A stretch of DNA of 46,632 nucleotides from JBDSLU01 sp039916225 (GCA_039916225.1 JBDSLU010000020.1:1-46632); one strand, 5' to 3'; counted from the first letter of the stretch, positions 33,939 to 42,866 are shown. Notes: a model not told the origin generated them from the letters alone. Made by a program: numbers and translations.

Positions 33939-36900
33939 ATGCGTCAACGCCCCCTGTTGTTCACGGTCTTCTGTCTCGCCGGCACCTTCGCGTCCGGCGC
34001 CTTTCTGAGCGGTCAGCAGGCGCCGGCGCCGCCGCGGCCGGCGCTGGTCACCCTCGACAAGAGCGACGCGGCCAAACTGGCAGACGCCGAACGCGCCGCC
34101 GTGCAGGTCGAGATGCCGGCCGGCGTCGAGCTCAAGGTCTGGGCCCCCGACGGCCTGATTGCCGATCCGGTCGCCATCGAGGTCACTCCGGACGGCACCA
34201 TTTACGTGGCCGGGACCCAGCGCAACAACCTGCCGCTCGACATCCGCGGGCATACCGACTGGATGACCACCGCGCACACGATGAAGACGGTGGCAGATCT
34301 GCGCCGCTTTTACACCGACGTGATGTCGCCGGCCAACAGCGCCAAGAACGGCTGGATCCCCGATGCCAACGGCGATGGCAGCAAGGACATCCGTGACCTG
34401 ACCGAGTTCAAGGAACGCGTCTTTCGCGTCACCGATACCGACGGCGACGGCATCGCCGACAAGTCGCAGATCGTCTACGAAGGGTTCAACGACGATCCGA
34501 CCTGGGACACGATCGGCGGCGTCCTGATGGACGACAAGGACCTGGTGGTGGTGGTGCCGCCGGGCATCTACCGCCTGCACGATGCCAAGGGGGACGGCAC
34601 CTTCAGCCAACGCAGCACCATCGCCGAGGGCATGAACATCCACCCGGCCTTTGGCGGCCACGGGACGTCGGGCGTCCTCACCGGTCCTGATGGACGGCTC
34701 TACTGGGAAGTCGGCGACATCGGCCTCAACGTCACCGATCGCAGCGGCAAGACCTGGGCCTATCCGAACCGTGGCGCCGTGATGCGCTCCGATCCGGATG
34801 GCTCGAACTTCGAGGTGTTCGCCTCCGGCATCCGCAACCTGCAGGAGTTCTCCTTCGACGAGCACGGCAACCTGATCAGCGTCGACAACGACGGCGACTA
34901 CCCGAGCGAAGCCGAGCGCGTCGTCTACCTGCCGTGGGGCTCGGAGACCGGCTGGCGCTCGACCTGGCAGTACGGCAAGTACACCGATCCGAAGAACAAC
35001 AAGTACAACGTGTGGATCGACGAGGGTATGTTCAAGCCCCGCTTCGACGGCCGCACGTCGCACACGCTGGCGCCGATCGCCAACTGGCACGCCGGCCCCT
35101 CGGGCATGGCCTACAACCCGGGCACGGCGCTCTCGGACGCGTGGAAGAACCACTTCTTCGTCACCAGCTTCGTCGGCTCCGCGTCGACGGCCCGCATCTA
35201 TGCCTTCAAGCTCGAAGAGAACGGCGCCGGCTTCACCATGGGGCCCGAGCAGACCTTTCTCAAGGGCATCCTCGCCGTCGGCGTGCGCTTCGGCCCGGAT
35301 GGCGCGCTCTACGTCACCGACTGGATCACGGGCTGGGACTCGAAGAACAAGGGGCGCATCTGGAAGCTCGATACGCCGGAGACGGCCAACAGCGCCGTCC
35401 GCAAGGACGTCCTGGCCCTGCTGCGCGATGACTTCACCAAGGGCGCGACGCCGGAGATCGCGCAGCTCCTGTCGCACGCGGACATGCGCATCCGGCAGAA
35501 GGCGCAGTTCGACCTGGTGCGGCGCGGTGACAGCGCCGCGCTGCTCACCGCCGCCCGCAACAAGACCGGCGGCCTGGCCCGCCTGCACGCCATGTGGGGC
35601 CTGGCGCAGCTGGCCCGCAAGGACGCGTCGAAGGGCGGCGTGTTCGGGGAGTTCCTGACCGACCCGGACGGCGAGATTCGGGCCCAGGCGGCGCGGATGA
35701 TCGGCGACGTCAAGGTCGCAGCGCTGGTCCCCAAGGTGTTGCCGCTCCTGATGGACACGACGCCGCGGGCCCGCTACTTCGCCGCCGAAGCCATCGCCCG
35801 CACCGCCTACAAGCCGGGCGGCGGGGCCATCGTCGACATGCTCGCCGACAACGACGGGCACGACCTGTACATCCAGCACGTGGCGGCCATCGCCCTGGCG
35901 TCGATCAACGACGCCAAGGCGCTCGAGGCGCTGGCGACGCACACCTCGAAGGCGGTGCGGTCGGCCGCGGTCGTCGCCCTCGGCCGCATGAAGAACGCCG
36001 GTGCCGCCCGCTTCCTCAAGGACGCCGATCCGGCGATCGCGACCGACGCGGCGCGCGCCATCAACGACGACGGATCGATCGTCGGCGGCGTGCCGGCCCT
36101 GGCCGCCTCCCTGACCGACACGGCCCAGACCGGCGAGCCCTACCTGCGCCGCGCCCTGAACGCCAACCTGCGCGTCGGCTCGCGCGAGGCGGTCGATCGG
36201 GTGGCGGCGTTCGCCGGCGACGCCAAGCGGCCAGAGCCGCTGCGGGTCGAGGCGATCGCCATCCTCGGCGTGTGGGCGGCACCGTCGCCGCTCGATCGCG
36301 TCGACGGGTTCTACCTGACGCCGTTCGCGGCGCAGCCGGCCTCGACCACGGCGCGGGACGGCGCGGCGGCGCGGACCGCCATCGAGCGGCTGATCGCGGC
36401 GATGCCGGCCGACGCCGCCGCCAACCTGAAGATCGCCTTCGCCGAGGCCGCTGGCCGCAGCGGCAGCACCGGCGCCGCGCCGCAGCTGATGGCGATGCTG
36501 AAGAGCGACGCGTCGCAGCAGGTGCGGCTGGCCGCGCTCGAGGCGCTGCGCCTGAGCAAGGGCGGCAGCCCCGAGGAGTTGATGCAGATCGCCTTCGCCG
36601 ACGCCTCGCCGGCGGTGCGCCGCGCCGCCATCACGATCCTGCCGACGCTGCCGCTCTCGGCGGCGGCGAAGACACAGCAGCTGGCGGCGCTGTTCGCCAA
36701 GGGATCGACGGCCGAGAAGCAGGGCGTCATCGAGGTGCTGGGTGGGCTGAAGTCGCCCGAGTCGCGGCAGGCGCTGCAAGGTCACGTCGACCAGTTGAAC
36801 GCGGGCACGCTGCCGGCGGAAATTCAGGTCGACTTGCTCGAGGCCGTGCAGACCGACGGGTCGGAGCCGCTGGCCAAGGGGCTCGAGACCTATCGCACGG

Positions 36901-37370
36901 CCAAGCGGGCCGACACGCTGGTGCAGGCCTTCGCCGAGGCTCTCAGCAAGGGCGGCGACTTCCGCGCCGGTCAGCGGGTGGTCACGGACAACCCGGCCGC
37001 CGAGTGCACGCGCTGCCACACCATCCGCGGTCGCGGCAGCGACGTCGGCCCGGAGCTGACGCGGATCGGCTCGACGCTGACCCGCCCGCAGATCGTCGAG
37101 GCGCTGCTGACGCCGAACGCGCGCATCGCTCCCGGCTACGGCGTCGTGTCGATCACCTTGAAGAACGGCGACAACGCCGACGGCACGCTGCGCAGCGAGA
37201 GCGACACCGAGGTGGTGCTGCTCACGGGGACGCCGCCGGCCGAGCGCAAGATCGCCAAGGCCGACATCGCGTCGCGCACGGATCCGGTGTCGGCGATGCC
37301 GCCGCTCGGCCTGATCCTCAAGCCGCGCGAGGTGCGGGATCTGGTCGAGTTCCTGGCCTCCATGCGGTAA
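33939..37370 (+). CDS. secreted membrane-bound dehydrogenase with HEAT-like repeats and heme-binding C-terminus
   Basis: A 1143-residue protein: signal peptide, then a six-blade propeller-like dehydrogenase domain (GVELKVWAPDGLIADPVAIEVTPDGTIYVA; NLQEFSFDEHGNLISVDNDGDYP; GVRFGPDGALYVTDWITGW) with calcium-loop-like DANGDGSKDIRD and DTDGDGIAD segments. Residues about 500-1000 are HEAT/PBS-type helical repeats. The C-terminal domain has a cytochrome c motif, Cys1023-x-x-Cys1026-His1027 (CTRCHTI), and the heme-binding family pattern GSDVGPELTRIG. Such Planctomycete/Acidobacteria proteins probably oxidise sugars in the periplasm; the substrate is unknown. A DUF1080 gene follows. Confidence 0.9.
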   Translation: MRQRPLLFTVFCLAGTFASGAFLSGQQAPAPPRPALVTLDKSDAAKLADAERAAVQVEMPAGVELKVWAPDGLIADPVAIEVTPDGTIYVAGTQRNNLPLDIRGHTDWMTTAHTMKTVADLRRFYTDVMSPANSAKNGWIPDANGDGSKDIRDLTEFKERVFRVTDTDGDGIADKSQIVYEGFNDDPTWDTIGGVLMDDKDLVVVVPPGIYRLHDAKGDGTFSQRSTIAEGMNIHPAFGGHGTSGVLTGPDGRLYWEVGDIGLNVTDRSGKTWAYPNRGAVMRSDPDGSNFEVFASGIRNLQEFSFDEHGNLISVDNDGDYPSEAERVVYLPWGSETGWRSTWQYGKYTDPKNNKYNVWIDEGMFKPRFDGRTSHTLAPIANWHAGPSGMAYNPGTALSDAWKNHFFVTSFVGSASTARIYAFKLEENGAGFTMGPEQTFLKGILAVGVRFGPDGALYVTDWITGWDSKNKGRIWKLDTPETANSAVRKDVLALLRDDFTKGATPEIAQLLSHADMRIRQKAQFDLVRRGDSAALLTAARNKTGGLARLHAMWGLAQLARKDASKGGVFGEFLTDPDGEIRAQAARMIGDVKVAALVPKVLPLLMDTTPRARYFAAEAIARTAYKPGGGAIVDMLADNDGHDLYIQHVAAIALASINDAKALEALATHTSKAVRSAAVVALGRMKNAGAARFLKDADPAIATDAARAINDDGSIVGGVPALAASLTDTAQTGEPYLRRALNANLRVGSREAVDRVAAFAGDAKRPEPLRVEAIAILGVWAAPSPLDRVDGFYLTPFAAQPASTTARDGAAARTAIERLIAAMPADAAANLKIAFAEAAGRSGSTGAAPQLMAMLKSDASQQVRLAALEALRLSKGGSPEELMQIAFADASPAVRRAAITILPTLPLSAAAKTQQLAALFAKGSTAEKQGVIEVLGGLKSPESRQALQGHVDQLNAGTLPAEIQVDLLEAVQTDGSEPLAKGLETYRTAKRADTLVQAFAEALSKGGDFRAGQRVVTDNPAAECTRCHTIRGRGSDVGPELTRIGSTLTRPQIVEALLTPNARIAPGYGVVSITLKNGDNADGTLRSESDTEVVLLTGTPPAERKIAKADIASRTDPVSAMPPLGLILKPREVRDLVEFLASMR

Positions 37371-37386
37371 GCGGCTTCGGCGACAA

Positions 37387-37441
37387 GGCCCAACTTCCAA
37401 CTTCCAAGTCCCAATCAACGTCCAACGCCCAAAACCCAAGG
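37387..37441 (+). repeat. CCAA-rich low-complexity repeat
   Basis: A 55-bp stretch is built of short imperfect units of the CCCAA/TTCCAA/GTCCAA type, unlike the GC-rich surroundings. Read on the minus strand it is a run of TTGG/GTTGG units with paired Gs, which could fold into a two-tier G-quadruplex. It fills the gap between two genes and abuts the DUF1080 start region. Confidence 0.6.
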
Positions 37442-37445
37442 CCGT

Positions 37446-38084
37446 ATGCGATATCTGAAAACGCTTTCCATTGCCGCGCTCGTCACGCTTGCCGGCGCCA
37501 CGCTGCCCGCGCAGCAGGACGCTGGCTGGGTCCCTCTCTTCGACGGCAAGAGCCTGGATGGCTGGAAGGTCGGTGAGAACGCCGCGACCTTCAGCGTCAA
37601 GGACGGGGCCATCGTCGTCAACGGGCCGCGCGCTCATCTCTTCTACGTCGGGCCGGTCCAGGGCCACACGTTCAAGAACTTCGAGTTCAAGGCCGACGTG
37701 ATGACGACGGCCGGCTCGAACTCGGGGATCTATTTCCACACCGCCTACCAGGAGGGCGGCTGGCCGTCGAAGGGCTACGAGGTCCAGGTCAACAACTCGC
37801 ACACCGATCCGAAGCGGACCGCCGGACTCTATTCGGTCCAGGACGTCTTCGAGGCGCCGGCCAAGGACGGCGAGTGGTTCACCATGCAGATCGTCGTGCA
37901 AGGAAAGCGCGTGACGACGATGGTCAACGGCAAGAAGCTGGTCGACTACACCGAGCCCGATGGCGCCAGCCGTCCGACGGACATGGCGGCGCGCCTGCTG
38001 TCGAGCGGGACGTTCGCACTGCAGGGGCACGACCCGAAGAGCACCGTGCACTTCAAGAACATCATGGTCAAGCCGCTCCCCTGA
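37446..38084 (+). CDS. DUF1080 (3-keto-disaccharide hydrolase) family protein
   Basis: A 212-residue secreted protein with a signal peptide (ISIAALVTLAGATLPAQ-like) and the DUF1080 pattern: WVPLFDGKSLDGWKVGENAATFSVKDGAIVVNG, FKNFEFKADVMTTAGSNSGIYFHTAYQEGGWPSKGYEVQVNN and GEWFTMQIVVQGKRVTTMVNGKKLVDY. The fold is lectin-like; some members hydrolyse 3-keto-disaccharides. Together with the preceding dehydrogenase it could form an oxidise-then-hydrolyse sugar pathway. No good ribosome site precedes the ATG, where the CCAA repeat ends. Confidence 0.92.
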   Translation: MRYLKTLSIAALVTLAGATLPAQQDAGWVPLFDGKSLDGWKVGENAATFSVKDGAIVVNGPRAHLFYVGPVQGHTFKNFEFKADVMTTAGSNSGIYFHTAYQEGGWPSKGYEVQVNNSHTDPKRTAGLYSVQDVFEAPAKDGEWFTMQIVVQGKRVTTMVNGKKLVDYTEPDGASRPTDMAARLLSSGTFALQGHDPKSTVHFKNIMVKPLP

Positions 38085-38092
38085 CGGTCTGT

Positions 38093-38128
38093 TTTCATCC
38101 CGGGAATGCGTTCCATCCCGGGATGAAA
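38093..38128. terminator. bidirectional terminator-like hairpin
   Basis: A perfect 13-bp inverted repeat (38093-38105 with 38116-38128, 10-nt loop) flanked by T and A tracts lies between convergent genes that stop at 38084 and 38166. This is the most terminator-like structure in the window. Confidence 0.7.
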
Positions 38129-38165
38129 TTACCACTACGCGGTTTGCGCGGACCTGCGCTCCACA

Positions 38166-39158
38166 TCAGCCGGGATACCAGACAACGCGGGGATCTTCGG
38201 GAGCGCGGCGGTAGTCAAACGCCGCGTCCGTAAGCTTGCGCAAGTCATAGCGGGGACGCCACCCCAGAAGAAATTTGGCCTTGGTATTGTCCAGCCAGGT
38301 CGACCGATAAGGGGTGGGGATGACGACGCTGGGCAGCCCGCGCGATTCCGCCAGATAGGCGGCCAGGGCTCCGTAATCGACCGGCTCGTCCATGCAGATG
38401 TTGAAGGTCTGCTGACGCGCGGCAGGAGCATCCACCGCCGCAAGCACCGCATCTATGAGGTCGTCCACGTGGACGAAGTTACGCTTCACGGGCCGTCCGT
38501 CGGGATCCACCATGACCGGGACGGTTTGTGCCTTTATGTAGGCGGCGGCCTTCTCCGGGCCGACCAATTCTTTCCACCGCGGCCCGCCGAAAACATCATC
38601 GCCGAACGAAAGCTGGTGCTTGAAGTCGTCCTTCTCCATGATCCACGGCGCTCGCAGACAGCAGCCGTTCAGGTTGTACTGGATGTAGTACTGCTCCAGC
38701 ATGACCTCTTCCAGGACCTTGGACAGTGCGTAACAACTGGGATAGGCGCTGTGTTTCTGTGATTCGGTGACGGGAACTGGGTGCGGGTAGAAGAAATGAC
38801 CCATTCCGGCGTCGCCGCCGATCAGCAGGAACTGCTGGAAGGAGGGGCTGTTCCGGCATTCCTCGAGCAACCAGAACATCCCCTTCACCGCCACGTCCAT
38901 GATTGACTCGGGAGTTTCCTTACTGGTGGCCAGGTGCAGGACGTGCGTCACGCCGGCGACCGCCCTGTTGACGTCCTGACGGTGCTCGATTGATCCCGAC
39001 ACCACCTCCAGCCGCGCGCGCGGTTCCAGCGTGCGGTTGTGGCAAAGCGCCCGAACGACGAAGGCGTCGAATCGGAGGTCCGACAGCAGCCGCTCGATCA
39101 CCGTCTGGCCCACTTTTCCGGTGGCGCCCGTCACTAAGATTCGTTGCTGGTCAGCCAT
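38166..39158 (-). CDS. NAD-dependent epimerase/dehydratase (SDR family)
   Basis: A 330-residue extended short-chain dehydrogenase: glycine motif ILVTGATGKVGQTVIERLL, the YxxxK catalytic pair in SCYALSKVLEE and a C-terminal substrate region with NFVHVDDLIDAVLAAVD and FLLGWRPRYDLRKLTDAAF. A Ser/Thr of the triad is likely in LIGGDAGM's place, so the usual catalytic Ser is not obvious. It probably acts on a nucleotide sugar or similar. Base composition is visibly less GC-rich than the neighbours, suggesting later acquisition. ATG 39158 is chosen at the family-typical start. Confidence 0.85.
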   Translation of the reverse strand: MADQQRILVTGATGKVGQTVIERLLSDLRFDAFVVRALCHNRTLEPRARLEVVSGSIEHRQDVNRAVAGVTHVLHLATSKETPESIMDVAVKGMFWLLEECRNSPSFQQFLLIGGDAGMGHFFYPHPVPVTESQKHSAYPSCYALSKVLEEVMLEQYYIQYNLNGCCLRAPWIMEKDDFKHQLSFGDDVFGGPRWKELVGPEKAAAYIKAQTVPVMVDPDGRPVKRNFVHVDDLIDAVLAAVDAPAARQQTFNICMDEPVDYGALAAYLAESRGLPSVVIPTPYRSTWLDNTKAKFLLGWRPRYDLRKLTDAAFDYRRAPEDPRVVWYPG

Positions 39159-39222
39159 GTTAGTCACGAGGGTCAGGCATCCACAGCTGCCGAGGTGTGG
39201 CTGAGAAAACATCCCGCCTAGC

Positions 39223-39612
39223 CTAGAATCCCATGAGCGTCGCTTCGCGTTCGATAACGGCTGGACGCGGGAGTCGTCTACAGGACCCGGACCAACAGCA
39301 GCGACTGATCGTCGAGCTGCCGGCCGTGCGCCAGCGGTCCAGTCCCGCGACGCCGAAGAAATGGAAGGGCGCCAGTACTGCCATCCAGCCGGCGCCGAAG
39401 CGGGCGACCGCGGTGTAGGCGACGGCGGTGCTGCCGGCGATGATGCTGGACAGGACCAGACGCCCGACCGGCGTGGCGCCCAGTTTGGCGACGTCGGTCA
39501 GGAGGCCGGTCGGCAGGAAGACGAAGAAGGTGCCGGCGAAGAACAGCAGCTGTGACCGGAGCGGCAGCGCCCGCATGAAGCGCGAGCTGGTCGTCCACCG
39601 GGTCCAGGCCAC
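39223..39612 (-). CDS. truncated membrane protein fragment
   Basis: A 129-codon frame begins with a plausible membrane domain: LPLRSQLLFFAGTFFVFLPTGLL, VGRLVLSSIIAGSTAVAYTAVARF and GWMAVLAPFHFFGVAGLD. After LDRW the sequence becomes Cys/Arg/Ser-rich and unlike a protein domain. The first part recalls the membrane sensor region of some acidobacterial signalling proteins (SpoIIE phosphatase or cyclase type), which would normally continue for hundreds of residues. It is therefore most likely an N-terminal remnant; the family is not certain. GTG 39612 or ATG 39576 could start it. Confidence 0.45.
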   Translation of the reverse strand: MAWTRWTTSSRFMRALPLRSQLLFFAGTFFVFLPTGLLTDVAKLGATPVGRLVLSSIIAGSTAVAYTAVARFGAGWMAVLAPFHFFGVAGLDRWRTAGSSTISRCCWSGSCRRLPRPAVIEREATLMGF

Positions 39613-39751
39613 GGACGGCAGTCTAGCAGTGCGGGGCCGGCGTCGCCCGCATTCGAGACCGAGCGTCCCGCAACCGGACAGGTGAACGAGATGGGCGACG
39701 TCCGCCGAGGGGTGTTTCGAGTGAAAATCGCCGTCGGCGCTGACCGCTCGC

Positions 39752-39767
39752 GGGACCCGCTCTTGCA
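39752..39767 (+). promoter_or_regulatory. possible sigma-54 promoter of ADOP gene
   Basis: GGGACCC-GCTC-TTGCA has a perfect -12 half, GG-N10-GC spacing and 8 of 12 consensus bases. It is followed by GTGAC, as is the element at 24757-24772. The predicted start near 39778 leaves a 31-nt leader with GGGAGGA. Confidence 0.5.
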
Positions 39768-39808
39768 GTGACGTCGCGCCGGGTCTGGTGATTCCAGGGA
39801 GGACGTCG

Positions 39809-42205
39809 ATGCCGTCAGGTCCGATAGCTTACGCGTGGCGGGGTGTGCGCCGCAGCCCTGGTGTGCTAGTCCTGGTCGTGCTGACGCTGGCTCTCGGGAT
39901 CGGTGGCGCCACCGCGATGTTCGCGGTCGTCGACGCGATGCTGCTGAACCCGCTGCCCTACGCCAACGGCGATCGGCTGCGCGAGCTGTCCATCGAGTCG
40001 GGGCCGGACAGCCGGACCCCCTTCCTGAAGGCGACCCAGATCGACGCCATCCGCGCCCAGACAGGCACTTTCCTCGCGGTCGAGCGCTTCGGGATGGGCG
40101 CGGCGACGCTGACCGACGGCGATCCCGAGATGGTCGCGACGCCGAGCCTGTCGCCGGGCTTCTTCCAGCTATTGGGCGCGACGCCGCTCCTCGGCCGGCT
40201 GTTCACGGCGGAGGAGGCCGATCGGCAGGATCGCGTCGTCATCATCAGCGAACGCCTCTGGCGCACCCGCTACGGTAGCGCCACCGACATCGTCGGTCGC
40301 CGCATCGGCATCGAAGGCGTCGCCCACCAGATCGTCGGCGTGCTGCCGGCTCGCTTCGCCTACCCGGAGCGCACCGCCGCCATCTGGCAGCCGCTCTCAG
40401 CGAACCCACGCGGACAACACGCCGTGCGACGCGGCATGCTCGTCGCGGTGCTGCGCCCTGGCGTCACGCCCGACGCGGCCGCCGAGGTGCTGCGGGCGGT
40501 GTCGGCATCGCTGCGGCGCGCCGGATCGCTGGCGGCGGGACAGACGCTGGTCACGAACAACACGATGCACCAGCGATTCGCGGCGCGTCATCGCACCGAG
40601 CTGTCGGTGCTGCTCGGGGCGGTGCTGCTGGTGTTCGTCATCGCGTGCGTCAACGTCGCTCACCTGATGCTGGCGCGGGCCACGGCCCGTGAAGCCGAAT
40701 TCGCGCTGATGAGCGCGCTCGGGGCCAGCCGCGTCAGGATCATCGGCGCGCTGCTGGTCGAGAGCGCGGCGGTGGCCGTGCTCGGGGCGTTGGCCGGCGG
40801 CGTCCTGGCGCAGGCCCTCCTGTCGACGATCCTGGCGTCGGTACCCGACTACATGCAGATGTTGTCGGCCACGGTCGCCGGCCTCGACTGGCGCGCGTTC
40901 GGCTTCGCGGCCGGCCTGGCCGGCGCGACCTGCCTGATCGTCGGCCTGCTGCCCGTACTTCGCGTGGGGCGCCTCGACATGATCGACGCGCTGAAGGGGC
41001 GGGCGCCCGGCATCGCCGGTGATGCCCACGAACGCTGGCATCGGTGGATGATGGTGACGCAGCTGGCGCTCGTGCTCATGCTGCTCGTCACCTCGGGGCT
41101 GCTCCTCCGAAGCTTCGCGCGCCTCGTGTCGGTGCCGCCCGGGTTCGAGGTCGCCGGCCGCGTGGTTGCCGAGATTCAGTTCCCGCCGGAGCGCTACCAC
41201 GTGGGCGGCCCTGCCACCTGGGTGATCCAGGAGCTGGAGCGCCGCATGGAGGCCGTGCCGGGTGTGCGAGCGGTGACCTTCTCCGTGGGTGTGCCGCCGC
41301 AGAGCGGTAGCTTGCACATGGACGTTCACCCCCAAGCCGAGGGGTTGCTGCCGCCGCGCATCTCCGGTCTGGAGCTGCCCGAACTGACGATCGCGCCCGA
41401 CTACTTCGCGACGCTCGGCGTGCCGCTGGTCGCCGGCCGGACGTTCACGGCGGCGGACGGCGACGAGGCGGTCATCATCAACACCGTGTTGGCGCGGCGC
41501 GTCTGGGGCGACGCGTCGCCGATTGGCCGGCGCTTCCGGTACGACGCGGATCAGCCGTGGCGCACCGTCGTGGGTGTCGCCGGTGACGTCAAGGTGAACG
41601 GGCCGCGCGACACCATGGGCGAGGACATGGAGATCTACTCCGCCTGGCCTGCCACGATGCGTTTCGCGTTCGTGTCGTTCACGATCGCCACGACCAGCGA
41701 CGCCGCGCCGATTGCCCGTCGTCTGCGCAGCGAGCTGAAGACCCTCGATCCCCTCCTGCCGATCCTGGACGTGTCGACGATGGAGCAGCGGCTGTCCGAG
41801 TCGGTGGCACGGCCGCGCTTCCAGCTGCGCCTGGCTTGGGCGTTTGCGATCGTTGCGTCACTGCTGGCCGTCGTCGGCGTCTACGGGACAACCACCTATT
41901 GGGTGACGCGGCGCCAGCGCGAACTGGGCGTCCGCATGGCGCTCGGCTCGACCCCGGGCAGCTTGGTGCGGCTCGTGCTCGGTCGCAGCCTCCGCATCGC
42001 CGCGTGGGCCGGGGCGCTCGGCCTCGGCGCCGCCCTGCTGCTGGGCGACGTGCTGGAGTCGATGCTGTTCGAGACCGCACCCAACGATCCGCTCGTGCTC
42101 GTCGCGACGGTGGGCTCGATGGCCGTGCTTGTCGCCGCCGCCTGCGCCATGCCGGCCCTCCGCGCCAGCCGCGTCGATCCGATGCGCGTGCTCCGCGCCG
42201 AGTAG
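39809..42205 (+). CDS. ADOP-type MacB/FtsX ABC transporter permease (no PadR partner)
   Basis: A 798-residue permease with the same duplicated FtsX/MacB design: VLVLVVLTLALGIGGATAMFAVVDAMLLNPLPY as first helix, periplasmic MacB_PCD-like region, three helices, a second unit starting near LVMMVTQLALVLMLLVTSG-type sequence, and a final ADPMRVLRAE-like tail (VDPMRVLRAE). Unlike the permease at 25411-28044 it lacks the N-terminal cytoplasmic helical domain and has no padR gene. GGGAGGA precedes ATG 39809. A sigma-54-like promoter lies upstream, suggesting different control. Substrate and ATPase partner are unknown. Confidence 0.9.
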   Translation: MPSGPIAYAWRGVRRSPGVLVLVVLTLALGIGGATAMFAVVDAMLLNPLPYANGDRLRELSIESGPDSRTPFLKATQIDAIRAQTGTFLAVERFGMGAATLTDGDPEMVATPSLSPGFFQLLGATPLLGRLFTAEEADRQDRVVIISERLWRTRYGSATDIVGRRIGIEGVAHQIVGVLPARFAYPERTAAIWQPLSANPRGQHAVRRGMLVAVLRPGVTPDAAAEVLRAVSASLRRAGSLAAGQTLVTNNTMHQRFAARHRTELSVLLGAVLLVFVIACVNVAHLMLARATAREAEFALMSALGASRVRIIGALLVESAAVAVLGALAGGVLAQALLSTILASVPDYMQMLSATVAGLDWRAFGFAAGLAGATCLIVGLLPVLRVGRLDMIDALKGRAPGIAGDAHERWHRWMMVTQLALVLMLLVTSGLLLRSFARLVSVPPGFEVAGRVVAEIQFPPERYHVGGPATWVIQELERRMEAVPGVRAVTFSVGVPPQSGSLHMDVHPQAEGLLPPRISGLELPELTIAPDYFATLGVPLVAGRTFTAADGDEAVIINTVLARRVWGDASPIGRRFRYDADQPWRTVVGVAGDVKVNGPRDTMGEDMEIYSAWPATMRFAFVSFTIATTSDAAPIARRLRSELKTLDPLLPILDVSTMEQRLSESVARPRFQLRLAWAFAIVASLLAVVGVYGTTTYWVTRRQRELGVRMALGSTPGSLVRLVLGRSLRIAAWAGALGLGAALLLGDVLESMLFETAPNDPLVLVATVGSMAVLVAAACAMPALRASRVDPMRVLRAE

Positions 42206-42230
42206 CGCGAGGCCATGACCTTCCCCGCGT

Positions 42231-42680
42231 TCAGGACGAAGGGTCAGATAAGCGTGCGATGTCCGCCAGATCCTCAGGACGGCCGACTGCGCGTTTGTTG
42301 GCGAGCAGATCCTGCCGCGAGATGAAGGCCACCTCGACGCCGTCGAGTGCTCCAACTTCGCGGCGGGTCCAGGCGTCACCGAGATCGACACCCTTGATGA
42401 ACGTCATGATGTCGATCTGGGCCGGCGGGCGTCCGAGGACGACGGTCGTTGGCTGCAGGAAGTCCGCCACCTGCAGCGACACCGATCCGAAGCCGAAGTC
42501 CAGCAGGGCCGCAAGGAGCGCCTCGACATTGGCCTGTTCCGGCAGGACCACAACGTCCACGTCGTGCGTAAAGCGCGGGTAGCCGTGGAAACTGACCGCG
42601 TGTCCGCCGACGATCAGGAAGCGGACCTCACGCGCGATCAAGCACCGTAAGAATTCTCTGAAGTCGTCCGCCAGGGTCAC
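42231..42680 (-). CDS. nucleotidyltransferase-fold protein (toxin-like)
   Basis: A 149-residue protein with the nucleotidyltransferase pattern LIVGGHAVSFHGYPRFTHDVDVVVLP: GG motif followed by a DxD metal pair (Asp-Val-Asp), then AQIDIMTFIKGV with a further Asp. This is the DUF6036/AbiEii/MenT-like group, several members of which are toxins that modify tRNA or act in phage defence. It starts at GTG 42680 inside the end of the upstream small gene (53-bp overlap), so the two are translationally linked. The toxin role is an inference from fold and gene layout. Confidence 0.8.
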   Translation of the reverse strand: MTLADDFREFLRCLIAREVRFLIVGGHAVSFHGYPRFTHDVDVVVLPEQANVEALLAALLDFGFGSVSLQVADFLQPTTVVLGRPPAQIDIMTFIKGVDLGDAWTRREVGALDGVEVAFISRQDLLANKRAVGRPEDLADIARLSDPSS

Positions 42681-42864
42681 GGCGCTGATAATAGCGCCGC
42701 TGCAGCTCGACGGTCAGCGAGACGCGCTCGTTCGGGGTCATCTCGCGATAACCCCGGCGGGTTGCCGCCTCCGCTTCCTCAGGCGAGGCAAAGACTGCCA
42801 GCGTGCGTTCAATCCTGCGCGACGGGTCCACGTCGGCAGCGTAGCACCGTCGGGGCTGGTCCAT
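42628..42864 (-). CDS. small protein paired with nucleotidyltransferase (possible antitoxin)
   Basis: A 78-residue charged helical protein: VDPSRRIERTLAVFASPEEAEAATRRGYREMTPNERVSLTVELQRRYYQR. Short proteins with this SPEEAE...MTPxER...ELxRRY layout commonly sit directly upstream of nucleotidyltransferase genes. It overlaps the downstream gene by 53 bp in another frame. No DNA-binding motif is evident, so an antitoxin that binds its partner directly would be the guess. The start may be ATG 42864 or GTG 42831. Confidence 0.65.
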   Translation of the reverse strand: MDQPRRCYAADVDPSRRIERTLAVFASPEEAEAATRRGYREMTPNERVSLTVELQRRYYQRRDPGGRLQRILTVLDRA

Positions 42865-42866
42865 GT

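Noticed and set aside
33603..38135. 1510-codon open frame on the minus strand
   Set aside because: It lies antisense to proC, the heme-binding dehydrogenase and the DUF1080 gene, all with clear motifs; its own sequence is low-complexity.
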